DNA from: Rehmannia glutinosa
Lineage: Eukaryota; Streptophyta; Magnoliopsida; Lamiales; Orobanchaceae
NCBI GenBank assembly: GCA_016081115.2
Contig: CM071931.1
Span: 24,652,317-24,716,316, forward strand
DNA: 64,000 bases
Reading direction: 5' to 3'
Part shown: positions 1-10,955 of the stretch, one piece after another
Numbering within the stretch: the first letter of the stretch is position 1
How the letters are laid out: each line of letters opens with the position of its first letter
Made by a program: the position numbers and the translations under genes
Notes under the pieces: model-generated
The model's database searches: none
Told to the model about the DNA's origin: nothing
What the model saw: the letters and a program-made list of their open reading frames with translations, nothing else

Positions 1-1927
1 CCCCACTAGCCCCGGTTTCATCGCCATCTCTCTTATTGCCTTCTTCTCGAGTGAGCTGGGAAGTGGTAGCGAAGAACAACATTGGTGATTTCTTGAACCA
101 CTCCCATTGGATCAATTTCGGTACCGTGTTCGGATGACTCTCCCGATCCCTCCATTAGTCTTTGCTCGTGAAGGATTCTTGATTCGTGCAATGCTTGCTG
201 CATTTGCAACTCTTCGGCGTGGCGGCAACATTCTCTCGGTTCCTCGTCATCCTTTCCGAGAAGACATCAAGGAGAGGATGTGTGTGTGTTCGTGGTGCCG
301 AGATTGGGTAGATGCTTGCCTTCTCACGTGCTTGACTTCTTCAACTTGCTTTTCTCTCTCCCTGTCCTTGTAAATCTGCAGGATGTCCGTGCGATTGTCC
401 TCATCCAGTGAGCCGAGCACGATAGTTAATCCAAGGAAATTTAGCATTCATCTTCTTCTTCTATGAACTCGGCCGTTGGAACTGTTCCTTGACTTGCTCA
501 ACTTCCATTTCCTCCACTCACGCAGACGATTTTGGATGTCCGGGTAAGGTGGAGATAGAATCATTACATCACTATCTCGCTTCCGCGGAGTTCTTCTTGT
601 GCTTCACCAAGTTGTGTGAGCTACAACAGTGTGTCTTCTGTTGCCTTCTCTGACGCTTTCTTCAAAGACTTGGGCCAAGTTCGTCAACTACATCCGAGAC
701 TCTGCTTCTCCCAATGAGTCTCTCGTATTTGTGCTAGCCGAGTAACCGACCACTCAATTGGTTTCTCCAGATTCGGATCGCTTGACGATTCTTCTTCGTC
801 TCCTGGTTTGTACCAGGGGAATTTCTCGTTGAGAGATGTTGTCTTCCGAGTCTTGTGCGGTCAGGGCCGATCTTGGTGTCTTTTTCTCGAGGAGCCGGCC
901 GTCTTGGCTTGTCGTTCTCCTCCTTTTGACGATCGGAGAAAGTATTTGTGAGTCCTTCTCGATCACTGCTGCAGGGCGGAGACACGGCTGCTGGGCGGTG
1001 ACTCTGCTGCGGGCGGGAGCATGTTTGGTTTTCTTTGCTTGCAGGGCGGAGCATGTTTGTTTTCTTTCTTTGCTGCAGGGGCAAAGATCTTCTTAGCAGC
1101 TGCAGGGCGGCTCTTCTTTTGGAGAGGAAACAACAGTATCTTTGGGGTCACCGATTCCCCTCATCGTGTCGCTCTCTTGGCATAAGCTCGCTTCGAGCGC
1201 CGAGAGAGGTTAGCTCGAACATCCTCTTGTTAACATGGAATGCCTTCCCATGTCTAAGAGGGACTCCTTTCACCTCCAATAGCCGGCCAATCACTGTGGC
1301 CATATCCTAGGAACCTCCAAATGAACCATCTTCTTTGAAGGACTTGTTCCCACGTTCGGCAGAGTGTTTGTAGACAAACTCAGCCCGCTTTATCTTCTTT
1401 TTTCTTCGATGATTGCGGCCATTACAATCGGCTTTGCCTTTGTGATTGGTCAAAGCCGCCAAATTTGATGTCGATACATTTGGCAACTATGTCCAACAAC
1501 TTGTGATAATCCTCCTTCAGCAGATCTCTTGTTTGTTTGTGTATATTATTTTATCAAAAAGTCGGACTTGGCTATTTCTTTCCATGCGTCCCAAGTTTAC
1601 ATCAGCTTCTTTGATCTCGGATGCTCCTTCCAGGGGTAGTGAGCAATGTTCACCAAATCCTTGCGCGATAGTCACCGCTTTCGTGAATGATGACTTGATT
1701 CCTTCATCGTGAATCTCGGCATTCACGTAGAATTGTGCGACCTCCTCCACGTAGGTCATCGGATATTCTAACGTTAGAAACGGTTTTAGTCCTGACGTTT
1801 CCAACTTCTCGGCGATTTTCTTCACTAGGGTGTCGTCGGACCCCCGCTTCACCATTCCGTCAAAATCCACCGCCGAACCGGTGTGGATTTGCTTTCCTAA
1901 CTTGGTAAAGTCATAAGTTGGTGCCAT
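1..1927 (-). pseudogene. E1 env-like extra ORF, N-terminal part (rest outside window)
   Basis: The ORF starts at the ATG at 1927 (protein begins MAPTYDFTKLGKQ), about 0.6 kb downstream of the end of pol and in the same direction. The first 136 codons are open and contain YVEEV...FYVNAEIHDEGIKSS followed by a region rich in charged residues. This resembles the N-terminal part of plant transposon proteins of unknown function often found as third ORFs. Further on come a basic, proline-rich stretch, a proline/alanine repeat (about 960-1115) and acidic, helical segments. Frameshifts break it many times. The same ORF is present in E2 and E3, which supports its start. No signal peptide or membrane helix could be recognised in the readable parts, so env-like refers to position, not proven function. 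Confidence 0.6.
960..1115 (-). repeat. Pro/Ala-coding minisatellite in the extra ORF of E1
   Basis: Imperfect repeats of a GC-rich unit reading gctgcagggcgg or close to it on the plus strand, alternating with gagcatgtttg. On the coding (minus) strand this gives runs such as PPAAES, APAAKK and PCKQRK. E2 and E3 carry the same repeat at the equivalent place with different unit arrangement. Confidence 0.6.
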
Positions 1928-2520
1928 TTCTCAGGATTATATCAAGGAAAAACTCGAAATTGATTTGAAGGTTGATAGGGTTTCGAGAGTATTATTCGCT
2001 TTGCCTTTGAGAGAAAGAGATGAACAGGTTTTAGACGTGTGAGAGAGAAACGGACGAAAATGGTTTAAATATGGTTTATGAAAGGACGTCACGGGTGGTT
2101 TTTGAATCGTGATCGAAATCAACGGCTTGGATTTCGCACGCCTATTTAGCATTTCTGTCTTGTATTTAATGCGGCAAAGATTTATATCCAATCATAAGCT
2201 TGGTGTGCGACTTTTTGTCTGTACACATCATCATTATCTTTGACGTATTCCTTAAAACATTCCCGCTTAGTCAAAACGATCGTTTTTGTCACTTTGCTCA
2301 TAAGTTATTCAACTTATCTCTTAGTGATTTAACTCTACTTCTCACAGCTCTTAGCGACTCAACTTCGGTCACCGACTTTGTAGTTGTCTTTTCCGACTAC
2401 CGATTTACCGAAATGATTTACTTTTTTTTTCCCCCTTTTCTTTTCTATTTCTCTTCTTTAATTAAATGAGTGTCACCACTCAATTAACCCTAACTCATGT
2501 TTGAGTTCTTCAAATCTTGA
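1928..2520. other. E1 spacer between pol and the extra ORF, with internal polypurine tract
   Basis: No coding signal seen. At 2422-2439 the minus strand carries a purine run (GAAAAGGGGG followed by A's) like the polypurine tract used for plus-strand priming. E2 (about 25405-25421) and E3 (about 19743-19760) have a weaker version at the same place. This spacer would hold the leader or a splice acceptor if the extra ORF is expressed from its own mRNA; no such signal can be proven here. Confidence 0.4.
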
Positions 2521-2529
2521 CTCACATAA

Positions 2530-4160
2530 TGGTTTTGTGAAGATGTCGGCTAGTTGTTTATCGATTGAGATGTATTCCAAGATAATGTCCTTGTTTTCAA
2601 CATGATCTCTTATGAAGTGATATCGACATCAATATGTTTTGTTCTTGAGTGCAACACAGATTTTGAGTGATTGCAATTGCACTTGTGTTATCACACATGA
2701 TTGGAATTTCTTTTTCTTCAACTTCATAGTCTCTCACTTGTCTCATCCATAGGACTTGGGCACAACACCGCCCCCTATGTATTCTCGCCTCACCAGAGGT
2801 GGCTATTGAGTTTTGCTTCTTGCTAAACCAGAAATCACTGTTTCCTAGCATTTGACATGTGCACGAGTTTCTTCCTGTCAACTCGTGCATCCAAGATAGT
2901 CAATCAATAGCCAATTAGCTTGAATCCACCTTCCTTTGGATACCATAGGCCTACTTCTTGGCTTCCTTTCAAGTATCTCAATATTCTCTTAGCCTTTGTC
3001 ATGTGGCTCTCTTTTGGAGCAGATTGAAATCTTGCACATACACCTACAAACAAAGGTGATGTCCGGCTCGCTAGGTGTGAGATAGAGCAATGATCCAATA
3101 AGTGCTCAGATCTTGTTTGATCTACATGCTTGCCATCCGCATCCATGTCCATTTTGATGATGTGTTCATTGGTATTTTTACGTAAGACTTCTCCTCCATA
3201 CCAAACTTCTTCATTAAGTCTCCGTGTATTTTGTTTGACTTATGAAGGTTCCATCCTTCACTGTTTCACTTGGAGTCCAAGGAAGAATGTCGGCTCTCCC
3301 ATCATGCTCATTTCAAATTTACTTTGCATGAGGTTTGAAAATTTTTCACACATGACTCTTTGTTAGTGGATCCAAAAATAATGTCATCCACATATATTTG
3401 AACAAGCAAGATACTTTTCTTGTCTTGAATTAAAAAGTGTTCTATCTACTTTTCCTTTTGTGAATCCATTTTCGCTTAGGAATTGTGACAGAGTGTCATA
3501 CCATGCTCGGTGCCTGTTTCAATCCATACAAGGCTTTCTTGAGTTTGTATACCTTGTCTCCAAGAGTCTTCCGCTCAAATCCTGGAGGTTGTTCAACATA
3601 CACTTCTTCTTCCAATAAACCATTTAGGAATGCACTTTTTACATCCATCTCGATATACAATGAAATTCTTGTGAGTGCGCATAGGCAAAAACATCCTTAT
3701 AGCTTCCAATCTTGCTACAGGGGCAAATGTTTCATCAAAATCTATCCCTTCTTCTTGGCAATATCCTTTGGCTACTAGTCTTGCTTTGTTTCTTACCACG
3801 AACCTTCCTCATTCATCTTGTTTCGAATACCCATTTGTTCCAATAACATTTTGATGTATGGGTCTTTGCACTAATTCCCATACTTTATTTCTCTCAAACC
3901 GATTCACTCTTCTTGCATAGCTTGAATCTAATGTGTGTCATCCAATGCTTGTGACACATCTTTTGGCTCTATTTGCGAGATGAAGCATGTGAACATAGCT
4001 TCTTGTTGAGTTCGATCTTGTTTTGACACCTTCTCTTATATCTCCAATGACAAGTTCTCGTGGATGGTCTCTCACCATCTTACATCGTTGGAGTAAGTTT
4101 CTTGGATTGATCGACTTGCAAATTTGTGTTGGTGTGGTCGGCTCTCTCGTTATCACTTAG
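2530..4160 (-). pseudogene. E1 pol: reverse transcriptase and RNase H (broken)
   Basis: Reading the minus strand from right to left: the RT N-terminal motif RNKARLVAKGYCQEEGIDF (3740-3799) is followed by DETFAPVARLEAIRMFL, typical of copia RT. The catalytic YVDDII lies at about 3377-3394. RNase H follows with ILRYLKGSQEVGLWYPKEGG (2904-3050), FSKKQNS, and CDNTSAIAI (about 2690) before pol ends near 2530. The frame shifts repeatedly, so no functional enzyme can be made from this reading. In life the domains copy element RNA into DNA inside a virus-like particle. Compared with E2 there is no tandem duplication in this region. Confidence 0.85.
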
Positions 4161-4348
4161 CCGCAAATTTTCCAAATTTTTTGAGATTCAACTATCTCAT
4201 CTTCTTCCTCAATCGATAATTCCGGCTTGACTTGACATAAGATAGGGACTCTTTTCTCGTATGATTGGATGATTGACTTTATCACCGACTCTTCAATGTC
4301 TTCTCCATTTACATTTGGCTCATCGAATACTACATGAATGGATTCCTC

Positions 4349-5600
4349 TCAGTAACCATAGTTCTTTTGTTGAGTATTCTCAGGCTTTGCTTTCACCGAG
4401 TATCCTAAGAAGATACCTTCATCGACTTTGGCATCAAAGGCCTTTAGGTTGTCTTTGCCATTGTTGTGGATGAAGCATTTACATCCAAATATTCTCAAAT
4501 ATGCAACATTTGGTTTTCTTCCAAATTCGGATCTCATAGGGAGTCTTTGTCACCGTCTATTTATCATACATCCTTTTGGTGTAGCAAGTCGTGTTGATTG
4601 CTTGACCAAAATCTTTTTGGTAACCCCGTTGACCAACATGGTCCTTGCTTTGCTTCTTTGAGGTTCTATTCCTTCTTTCTCGCAACTCCATTCTCACTGT
4701 GGAGTTCTTGTCACCGATAGTTCATGACCAATACCATTCTCAATACAATATCGAGTTATTATTCCATTGACAAACTCGGTTCCTCTATCCGATCTTATTT
4801 TGATTATGGTTTGACTCTTCTCATTTTGAATCCTCTTCATCACCGTGGGTAGTTTTTGTAGAGTTTCTTTCTTCTTGCACATGAATATTGTCCATGTATA
4901 TCTTGAGTAGTCATCTACTACCACCAAGGTGTATTTCTTTTCCTTATCTTTGTATGGTTCCACTTTGGGCCAAATATATCCATATGAAGTAGATGCAATA
5001 TTCTTGTTGAGGATGGGCATGTCTTTTCTTTGAATGACGACTTGATTTGCTTTCCTTGACATGCATCACATATACCCTCCTTCTTGTATATCGAGTCCGA
5101 AGTCCTTCTACAAGATGACTTCTTGCCACTTGTTAAGTGTTTTGAAATTCAGGTGACTCACTTTTTGTGCCACGGCCAACTTGATTCAAATTGTGTCTCT
5201 TTGCTAGTAGACATGTCTTTGGGTGTTGCGTTGACCAATCCACTACATACATATTTTTCTGTCTACATCCTTGCAAAGACCACTTCATTTGATTCAATTT
5301 CTTTGATTTGGCATATACCCATGTTGAATCCAACATTGTAGCCCTTTGTCACGAGCCGATCGATACTCGATAAGTTGAAGTGAGTCCTTCAACATATGCA
5401 ACATCTGTGATTTCTAATCCATTCCTCTTGATGGATCCAATGCCTCTTATTTCACCAGAGCTTCATTTCCTCCAAATATGACTTTTGCTCCTTTGACTTC
5501 CTTGAATTTTGACAGATTTCTCTTATTTCTGTCATATGTCCGGAACATCCACTATCCATGTACCAGGTTCCTTGGCACTCACTTCCTTGAACCCGCAATC
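4349..5600 (-). pseudogene. E1 pol: protease and integrase (broken)
   Basis: An aspartic protease active site YMDSGCSGHMT is readable at about 5530-5562. Downstream come a GAG-pre-integrase region (about 5080-5340), then the integrase core at 4694-5062 with VVVDDYSRYTWTIF and the second catalytic aspartate in IRSDRGTEF. At 4349-4537 the segment PNVAYLRIFGCKCFIHN and DEGIFLGYS marks the integrase C-terminal part common to copia elements. The third catalytic residue region (normally QNGVAERKN) falls in a frame-shifted stretch near 4640-4700 and could not be read cleanly. Confidence 0.83.
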
Positions 5601-7926
5601 AAGAAATTAAGTTTTAGGTACCCATGCTTGTCTGGGTCCCGAGGGGTTAGAATTGTAAGATGATCCAACCAACCTATAGCCAAATGATTTGACTCTAAGG
5701 GTTGCCATCTATCGATGCCATAATCATAATTAATCCTGGCAAATTGCTTGGGGATTCTAGGTTCATACAATGCTCTCTTTTGTCTGTATGCTGCATATGT
5801 GTTTTAGCAATTGCCTTCCTTGGTAATTGTGGTGTCTTTGAGTGTAGTGCCTAGGTGCATATGTGTGCTTTGATGAAAGCTCTTATGCTTTTGGAATGGC
5901 CTTTCTTTGAGTTCTGGCCTTTGCCATTTGGGCTTATATTCCATAAGTCTATCTTTGATAGTTCACATTATTCCAATCAGCTTGGCTTGGATATTTTCTA
6001 CCATCCCCATCATATGTATTTCTTTTATGGGTTTTAAGGGATTTTTAGTAGCTCTGCTTCTTCTTTAGTATTTTTCTGTTTGGAGTTTGCTTTGAGGACT
6101 CAGTGAATCTCTTCTCACTTGTCCTTTCAAAGACACTCAATCAGTGGTTGTTTTCCTTTTCCAAGGCCGTTTGCTTAGTGTTGTGCTTTGGAGTGAATGT
6201 GTGTGCAACATTTAGAGTTTTGGATTTTTCGGACTCTTCATGACTTGAAGATCCTTTTTCCAAAATTACTCTTGAGGTTTGACATGGCACGAGGGAATTA
6301 AATCTAAGCCTGCCTCTTGTCTCCACATTCTCTTTGACTCATAATAAGATCATCCAATGATTTAGATGCCTTAGTGAATGAGGCAATAACATTCTTGAGG
6401 TCATTCTCCTCTTTTCTATAGCAGCAATTTCTGCTATTAATTTAGCATTTTCACCTTTAAACTTTCATTCTCATCGGCTATTTGACTTAGAGTACTCGGC
6501 TCCTTAGTCGACTTTGAGTTTTAACTTTTGAGTAGGTTGTTTTCCTCATTCAATAGTGTGTGTGAGGATTTAATGTATTCAAAATCTTTCATCATTTTGC
6601 CTAATGAATCATAAAGATCAAAATGGGTGATGAAGTGTGTGTGTCACGATCACTATCACTAGCTAGTGTACGAGTTTGTTGAGTTAGATTGTACCTCATC
6701 TTCTTGATCTTGTTCTTTGGCCATCAAGCGGATCGGGGCTTCTTCTTCGTGAGTCACTTGAGTAGTCAACTTCATCGCTCTCGAATCACCGTCTCCTTGA
6801 CTTGGCTGTTTTTTTGATCTCTGCACCATCATTGCCTTTTTCCTTTCTTGTCTTCTTTTCTCTCAAGATCTTTCTTTCTTTCTTCATCTCTGTACTTGTT
6901 GACTACAGATATGAGCAAATCATGGCATAGTGATCTGGTTGTCTACGCTTCCAACATAGATATTCAACTTTTTGATCGACTTTTCTATTCTTGAGTTGTC
7001 GCCCTTTGATACTCAACTTTTTGATGATCTGTTCTCTTGGTTGGCTGGCCTGTCTTCCCTTGATTTGGAGGGAGCCGAGTGTCTTCCGGAAGATTCACCC
7101 TTTCCTCTCTTGTAGTTCTTGTTAAAGAACTTGTTAAATCTTTTAACCATCGTGGCTATTTCTTCTTACGGGTCAATTGCCTCTTTGTCCTCGCTCTCTT
7201 CCCATCTTTGACAATTAGAGCAAATTTTGGGGTACGATTGTCTCTTCCTCGGTCTTTTTCTTCTCGGCTCAAACTCGTAGGCTTTGAGGTCCGAGAATAA
7301 CTCATGATTGGATGTCTTTGATAGGTCCATGGAGTGTCTCGGTGCCATGACCTTCATTTCCCATTCACCGAAGACTTTTAGGATCTTCATACACATTTCT
7401 TCGTATATTCCTTTCCAAGTGCAGAATGACTCATTTGTGATTTCGTGAACCGAGCATCTAGTTGATCCAGATTTTCTCCCGAGATCATTTTGAAGTTCTC
7501 AAATTTCTGTACGACCACCGATAATTTGTTTTCTTTGATTTGCTCCGAGCCTTCACAAATTAATGTCGGCTTGTCCCATTTCTTTAGCCGTTTTGCATGA
7601 TTTGACTTTATTGAACATGGCTTTGTCCAAAGTTTTGTAAAGGATGTCCTTGGCTACATTATACAAAGTTGTATCTTTTTCTCGTCATCATTTGTCCACT
7701 CGGTTCTTGGTTTTTCAACCATGACGGTCTAGAGCAACATCTTCTTCTCCTTCACCGCAACTCTTCGTGCAAAATGTTTACCTTTAAGATTTGCAGAGGC
7801 CCATCTTCTATCACTATCCACATCTCATCATGTAATGCTTTGATAGATGAGCCTCGCATACTGAATTTTCCAATCATCAAATTCTTCAATAGTGAACATA
7901 GGGATGCGTGTCAAATTTGCTTCCAT
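5601..7926 (-). pseudogene. E1 gag (broken), long Sirevirus-type
   Basis: The start is the ATG at 7926 (MEANLTRIPMF), 115 bases past the primer site. The UBN2/copia gag region is readable at 7166-7396 (SMDLSKTSNHELFSDLKAYE). A zinc-knuckle region is expected near 6900-6990, where the sister copy E2 has LNCRQPGHYAIDC. The part 5700-6850 is rich in Glu, Lys and Ser and looks coiled-coil, as in the long gags of Sireviruses. Unlike E2, E1 keeps about 290 bp between gag and protease (5578-5870). Many indels break the frame. Gag would form the particle that packages element RNA. Confidence 0.75.
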
Positions 7927-8041
7927 GATAATAACTTTTGATGATAAAGAAGAGTTTTGAAAGTTTAAGTACTAAAGCAGACTTTGAAAAGTTTGGAGAT
8001 CTAGTTCAAGAACTGATCATGGAGGGTTCAATGAACCAACC

Positions 8042-8053
8042 GCTCTGATACCA
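8042..8053 (-). other. E1 primer binding site (tRNA-iMet)
   Basis: The minus strand reads TGGTATCAGAGC, the usual complement to the 3' end of initiator Met tRNA in copia elements, two bases inside the LTR edge. It is intact here and in E2 but altered in E3 and E4. Confidence 0.9.
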
Positions 8054-8055
8054 CT

Positions 8056-9607
8056 TGTAGGTCCCAAGGGGTGTAAGTGTAAGGTTTAGAAGGGGGGGTT
8101 GAATAAACCTTACCAAATTTTCGATTTAGTCCTTTTAAATCTACAGAGTTGATTCTACACAGTTGTGTCCTTGATGGACAATCGAATTAGTCACTCAAGA
8201 GAGTTAATCTCTCAACAAATCAAATTTAGCCGTTGATGGAGTAACTCAAATTTGTTGCTATAATTTAACTCAACTGTGGTTTTATTTTTCAAAAGACTTA
8301 ACACCCTTAAGTTTGATTAAGCAAAATTTTAGAGCTTGATTTAGTACTTATAAATTATCAAATGGATAGCAAATTTATCGTGAGATATAAGCGATTAAAA
8401 GTGCGAGAATTTAAATCTTTGAAATGTAAATGACACAAGTAAGGTTTTTATAGAGGTTCGAAGATGGGGTAATTCTTCTACTCCTCTCTTCTCCAACTCC
8501 TGGAGGAATCCACTAAGTAATGATCGGTTTACAAAGTGGTAATAGTCCGGATACAAGTCTTGATCACAACAAACGACTTGATCCTTAGGGACTCGATCGA
8601 GACGCCTTGATCACTCACGGTGCTTCTCGCGACTCGGCTTCTTCACAGGGCAGGTTTGCCTTGTTACTACACTCACTTGCTCAAGCTCTTTGGATTTGAT
8701 CACGAAGCCCTCCAAAAGCTTAAGACTTGGTTCAACCTTGAACCTTTCTACAATCCTTCCCGGAATGTAGACCCCTTGTTTTCAAAAGTTTCCTCTTCAA
8801 CTCGATTGAAGTTCTCTTTCCTTCACAGGTGAGTGTTGGATTGATGTACTTCGTAATGTAGGCTTGAGGATTGAGAATGTTTCGATTTTTCTAATGTGCT
8901 TGTATATCTCACGTGTGTGTCATTCCTTTTTATTTTTTTTTAAACAAACTCCTCCTTTTATAGTGAACTTTCAAAAATTTGCCCGTTGAAGAGATAGGCT
9001 TATTTTTGAAAGTCACTTTGCGATCGTTGGCTTGCGCTTCTTGGAATTGCCGTTTCCTCGTATGAATTGTTCTTTCACCTTTTCGAGTTCGACACGGTGT
9101 AGTGCTTCCCATTGGTTCATTCCTTTTGCACGCTTCGGGACTGAGCATTCCAAGAAAGGTGGTATGGAGATATTACTTGTTTAAGTAAATCTCTTGATTT
9201 AAATGCACCGGTTCTTTTACGCTTATCTCGACTTGACCGCATTTCCTTGCTTTCCCAGGTGACTTAGAGTTAGCTTCCAATCATTGGATGACTCTTCTCG
9301 TCACTTCAACTTGAGACTTGGCTTTTCTTGAGTTGACTTGATGATGCTCCACTCAAATTTGAATCTCACCGCTTCTTCATAGAGTTCCCGTCTACTCTTC
9401 TTTGCCATACTCAATTTGTCTCAAAGCGGCGAGTTTTCCTTCCAAATCTTGATTGTCTTCTTGCATGTTAGGGCGTAGGCCGACTTAACTCGACAGCTTG
9501 GCGCCTCTATTCATTACAATGCATTTTACAACAAAATTGGGGTGCCAACTTTCTATTCTAAGTTTTACATGGCATTCATCAAAATCTAAACAATAAAATT
9601 CCTAACA
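8056..9607 (-). repeat. E1 5' LTR (1552 bp)
   Basis: On the plus strand it begins TGTAGGTCCCAAGGGG and ends CCTAACA, so it has TG...CA ends. The same sequence recurs at 9608-10940 (partial), 12828-14416, 20420-22004, 31224-32794 and 44128-45685. It lies next to the primer site, so in the minus-strand element it is the 5' LTR. The base after it (9608) enters E2's LTR in its middle, which marks the insertion point. Confidence 0.92.
8955..8962 (-). promoter_or_regulatory. TATA box in E1 5' LTR
   Basis: The minus strand reads TATAAAAG. The same box is kept in every LTR of the family: 10286-10293, 13764-13771, 21357-21364, 32147-32154 and 45029-45036, each in the sequence CTTTTATAGTGA on the plus strand. 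This conservation supports it as the element promoter. Confidence 0.6.
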
Positions 9608-10940
9608 ATTAATTATGGTTAAGGAGATATAAAGCTTGATTTAGTACTTAGGAATTATCATTGATAGCAAATATGTCAGCAGATTTAAACAAATAAGATG
9701 CAGGAATTAAAGTGCTGAAATGTAAAAGACACGATAAGTTTTTATAGAGGTTCGAAGATGGGGTAATTCTTCTACTCCTCTCTTCTCCAACTCCTGGAGG
9801 AATCCACTAGGTATTGATCAGTATACAAAGTGGTAATAGTCCAGATACAAGTCTTGATCACACAAACACTGACTTGATCCTTTGGGACTCGATGGGCACC
9901 GAGACGCCTTGATCACTCGGTGGCTTCTCGTGCGACTCAACTTCTTCACGCGGGCGTACGCTTTGCTACTACTGACCCACTTGCTCAAGCTCTTTGGATT
10001 TGATCACTAAGCCCTCCAACGACCAAGACTTGGTTCAACCTTGAACCTTCCTATAATACTACGTGGAATTTAGACCCCTTGATTCTTCAGTAATTTCCTC
10101 TTCAACTGATTGAAGTTATCTTTCCTTCACAGTGAGTGTTGGATTGATGTTCTTCGTAGTGTAGGCTTGAGGATTGAGCGTTTAATAACTTGAGAATATT
10201 TCAGTTACAAAATGTTTCTTTATTGCTTGTATGGTCAAGGTAACCTATGTAATCTTCGCTTTTTTTCTCGTAGTTATTCCTCGGCCTTTTATAGTGATCT
10301 TTCAAAAATCACCTGCCAAGAGATAGGCTTATTTTTGAAAGTCACTTGTGGTTGTTGGCTTGTCTTGTTGCAGCCCTTGGAATTGCCATTTCCTCGTATG
10401 AATTGTTTTCCGACTTTTTCGAGTTCTTACACGGTGTAGTGCTTCCCATTGGTTTATTCCTTTTGCACGCTTCTCGGGATCGAGCACTTCGAGAAAGGTA
10501 GCATGGAGATATTACTTGTTTAAGTGATTCTCTTGATTTCAATGCAACATATCTTTTTCAGATTATCTCGACTTGATCGCATTTCCTTGCTTTCCCCGAG
10601 GTGACTTAGAGTCGACTTCCAATCATTGGATGACTCTTCACACTTCAACTTGAGACTTGGCCTTTCTTGAGTTGACTTGATCGATACTCCACTCACCGCA
10701 TCTCACCGCTCCTTCAAGATAGAGTTCCCGTCTTCTCTTCTTTGCCATACTCAAATTTGTCTTGCAATGAGTCTTCCTTCTAGTCTCCAGTTGTCTTCTT
10801 GCATGTTTGGGCATAGCCGACTTAACTCACTTGACCAGCTATTTATTACAATGCATTTTACAACAAAAATTGGGGTGCCAACTTCCTATTCTAAGTTTTA
10901 CATGACATTCATCAAAATCTAAACAATAAATTTCCCAACA
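9608..10940 (-). repeat. E2 3' LTR, right-hand remnant
   Basis: Begins at ttaattatggtta, which in the full LTR at 31224 occurs roughly 250 bases from the edge, and runs to CCCAACA at 10940. The missing piece should lie left of the window, beyond E1. It shares the TATA box and the cttcttcgtagtgtaggc block with the other LTRs. Confidence 0.88.
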
Positions 10941-10955
10941 ATTTCCCCCTTTTTG
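10941..10955 (-). other. E2 polypurine tract
   Basis: The minus strand reads AAAAAGGGGGAAAT directly before the LTR start TGTTGGG, preceded by TTTGGCATCATC. This arrangement is the typical Sirevirus plus-strand priming site. Confidence 0.85.

Larger units (their letters stand above)
1..9607 (-). mobile_element. E1: Sirevirus-like Ty1/copia LTR retrotransposon, left part outside window
   Basis: Minus-strand element. From right to left it shows a 5' LTR (8056-9607), a tRNA-iMet primer site, gag with a long C-terminal region, protease, integrase, reverse transcriptase, RNase H, and an additional ORF after pol that runs off the window at base 1. The order protease-integrase-RT-RNase H is that of Ty1/copia. 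The long gag and the extra ORF after pol fit the Sirevirus lineage. Its right end abuts position 9608, which is internal LTR sequence of E2, so E1 is inserted in the 3' LTR of E2; its own 3' LTR lies left of the window. All frames are interrupted. Copia assignment is firm; Sirevirus assignment rests on layout and on the polypurine tract seen in the sister copies E2 and E3. Confidence 0.88.
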
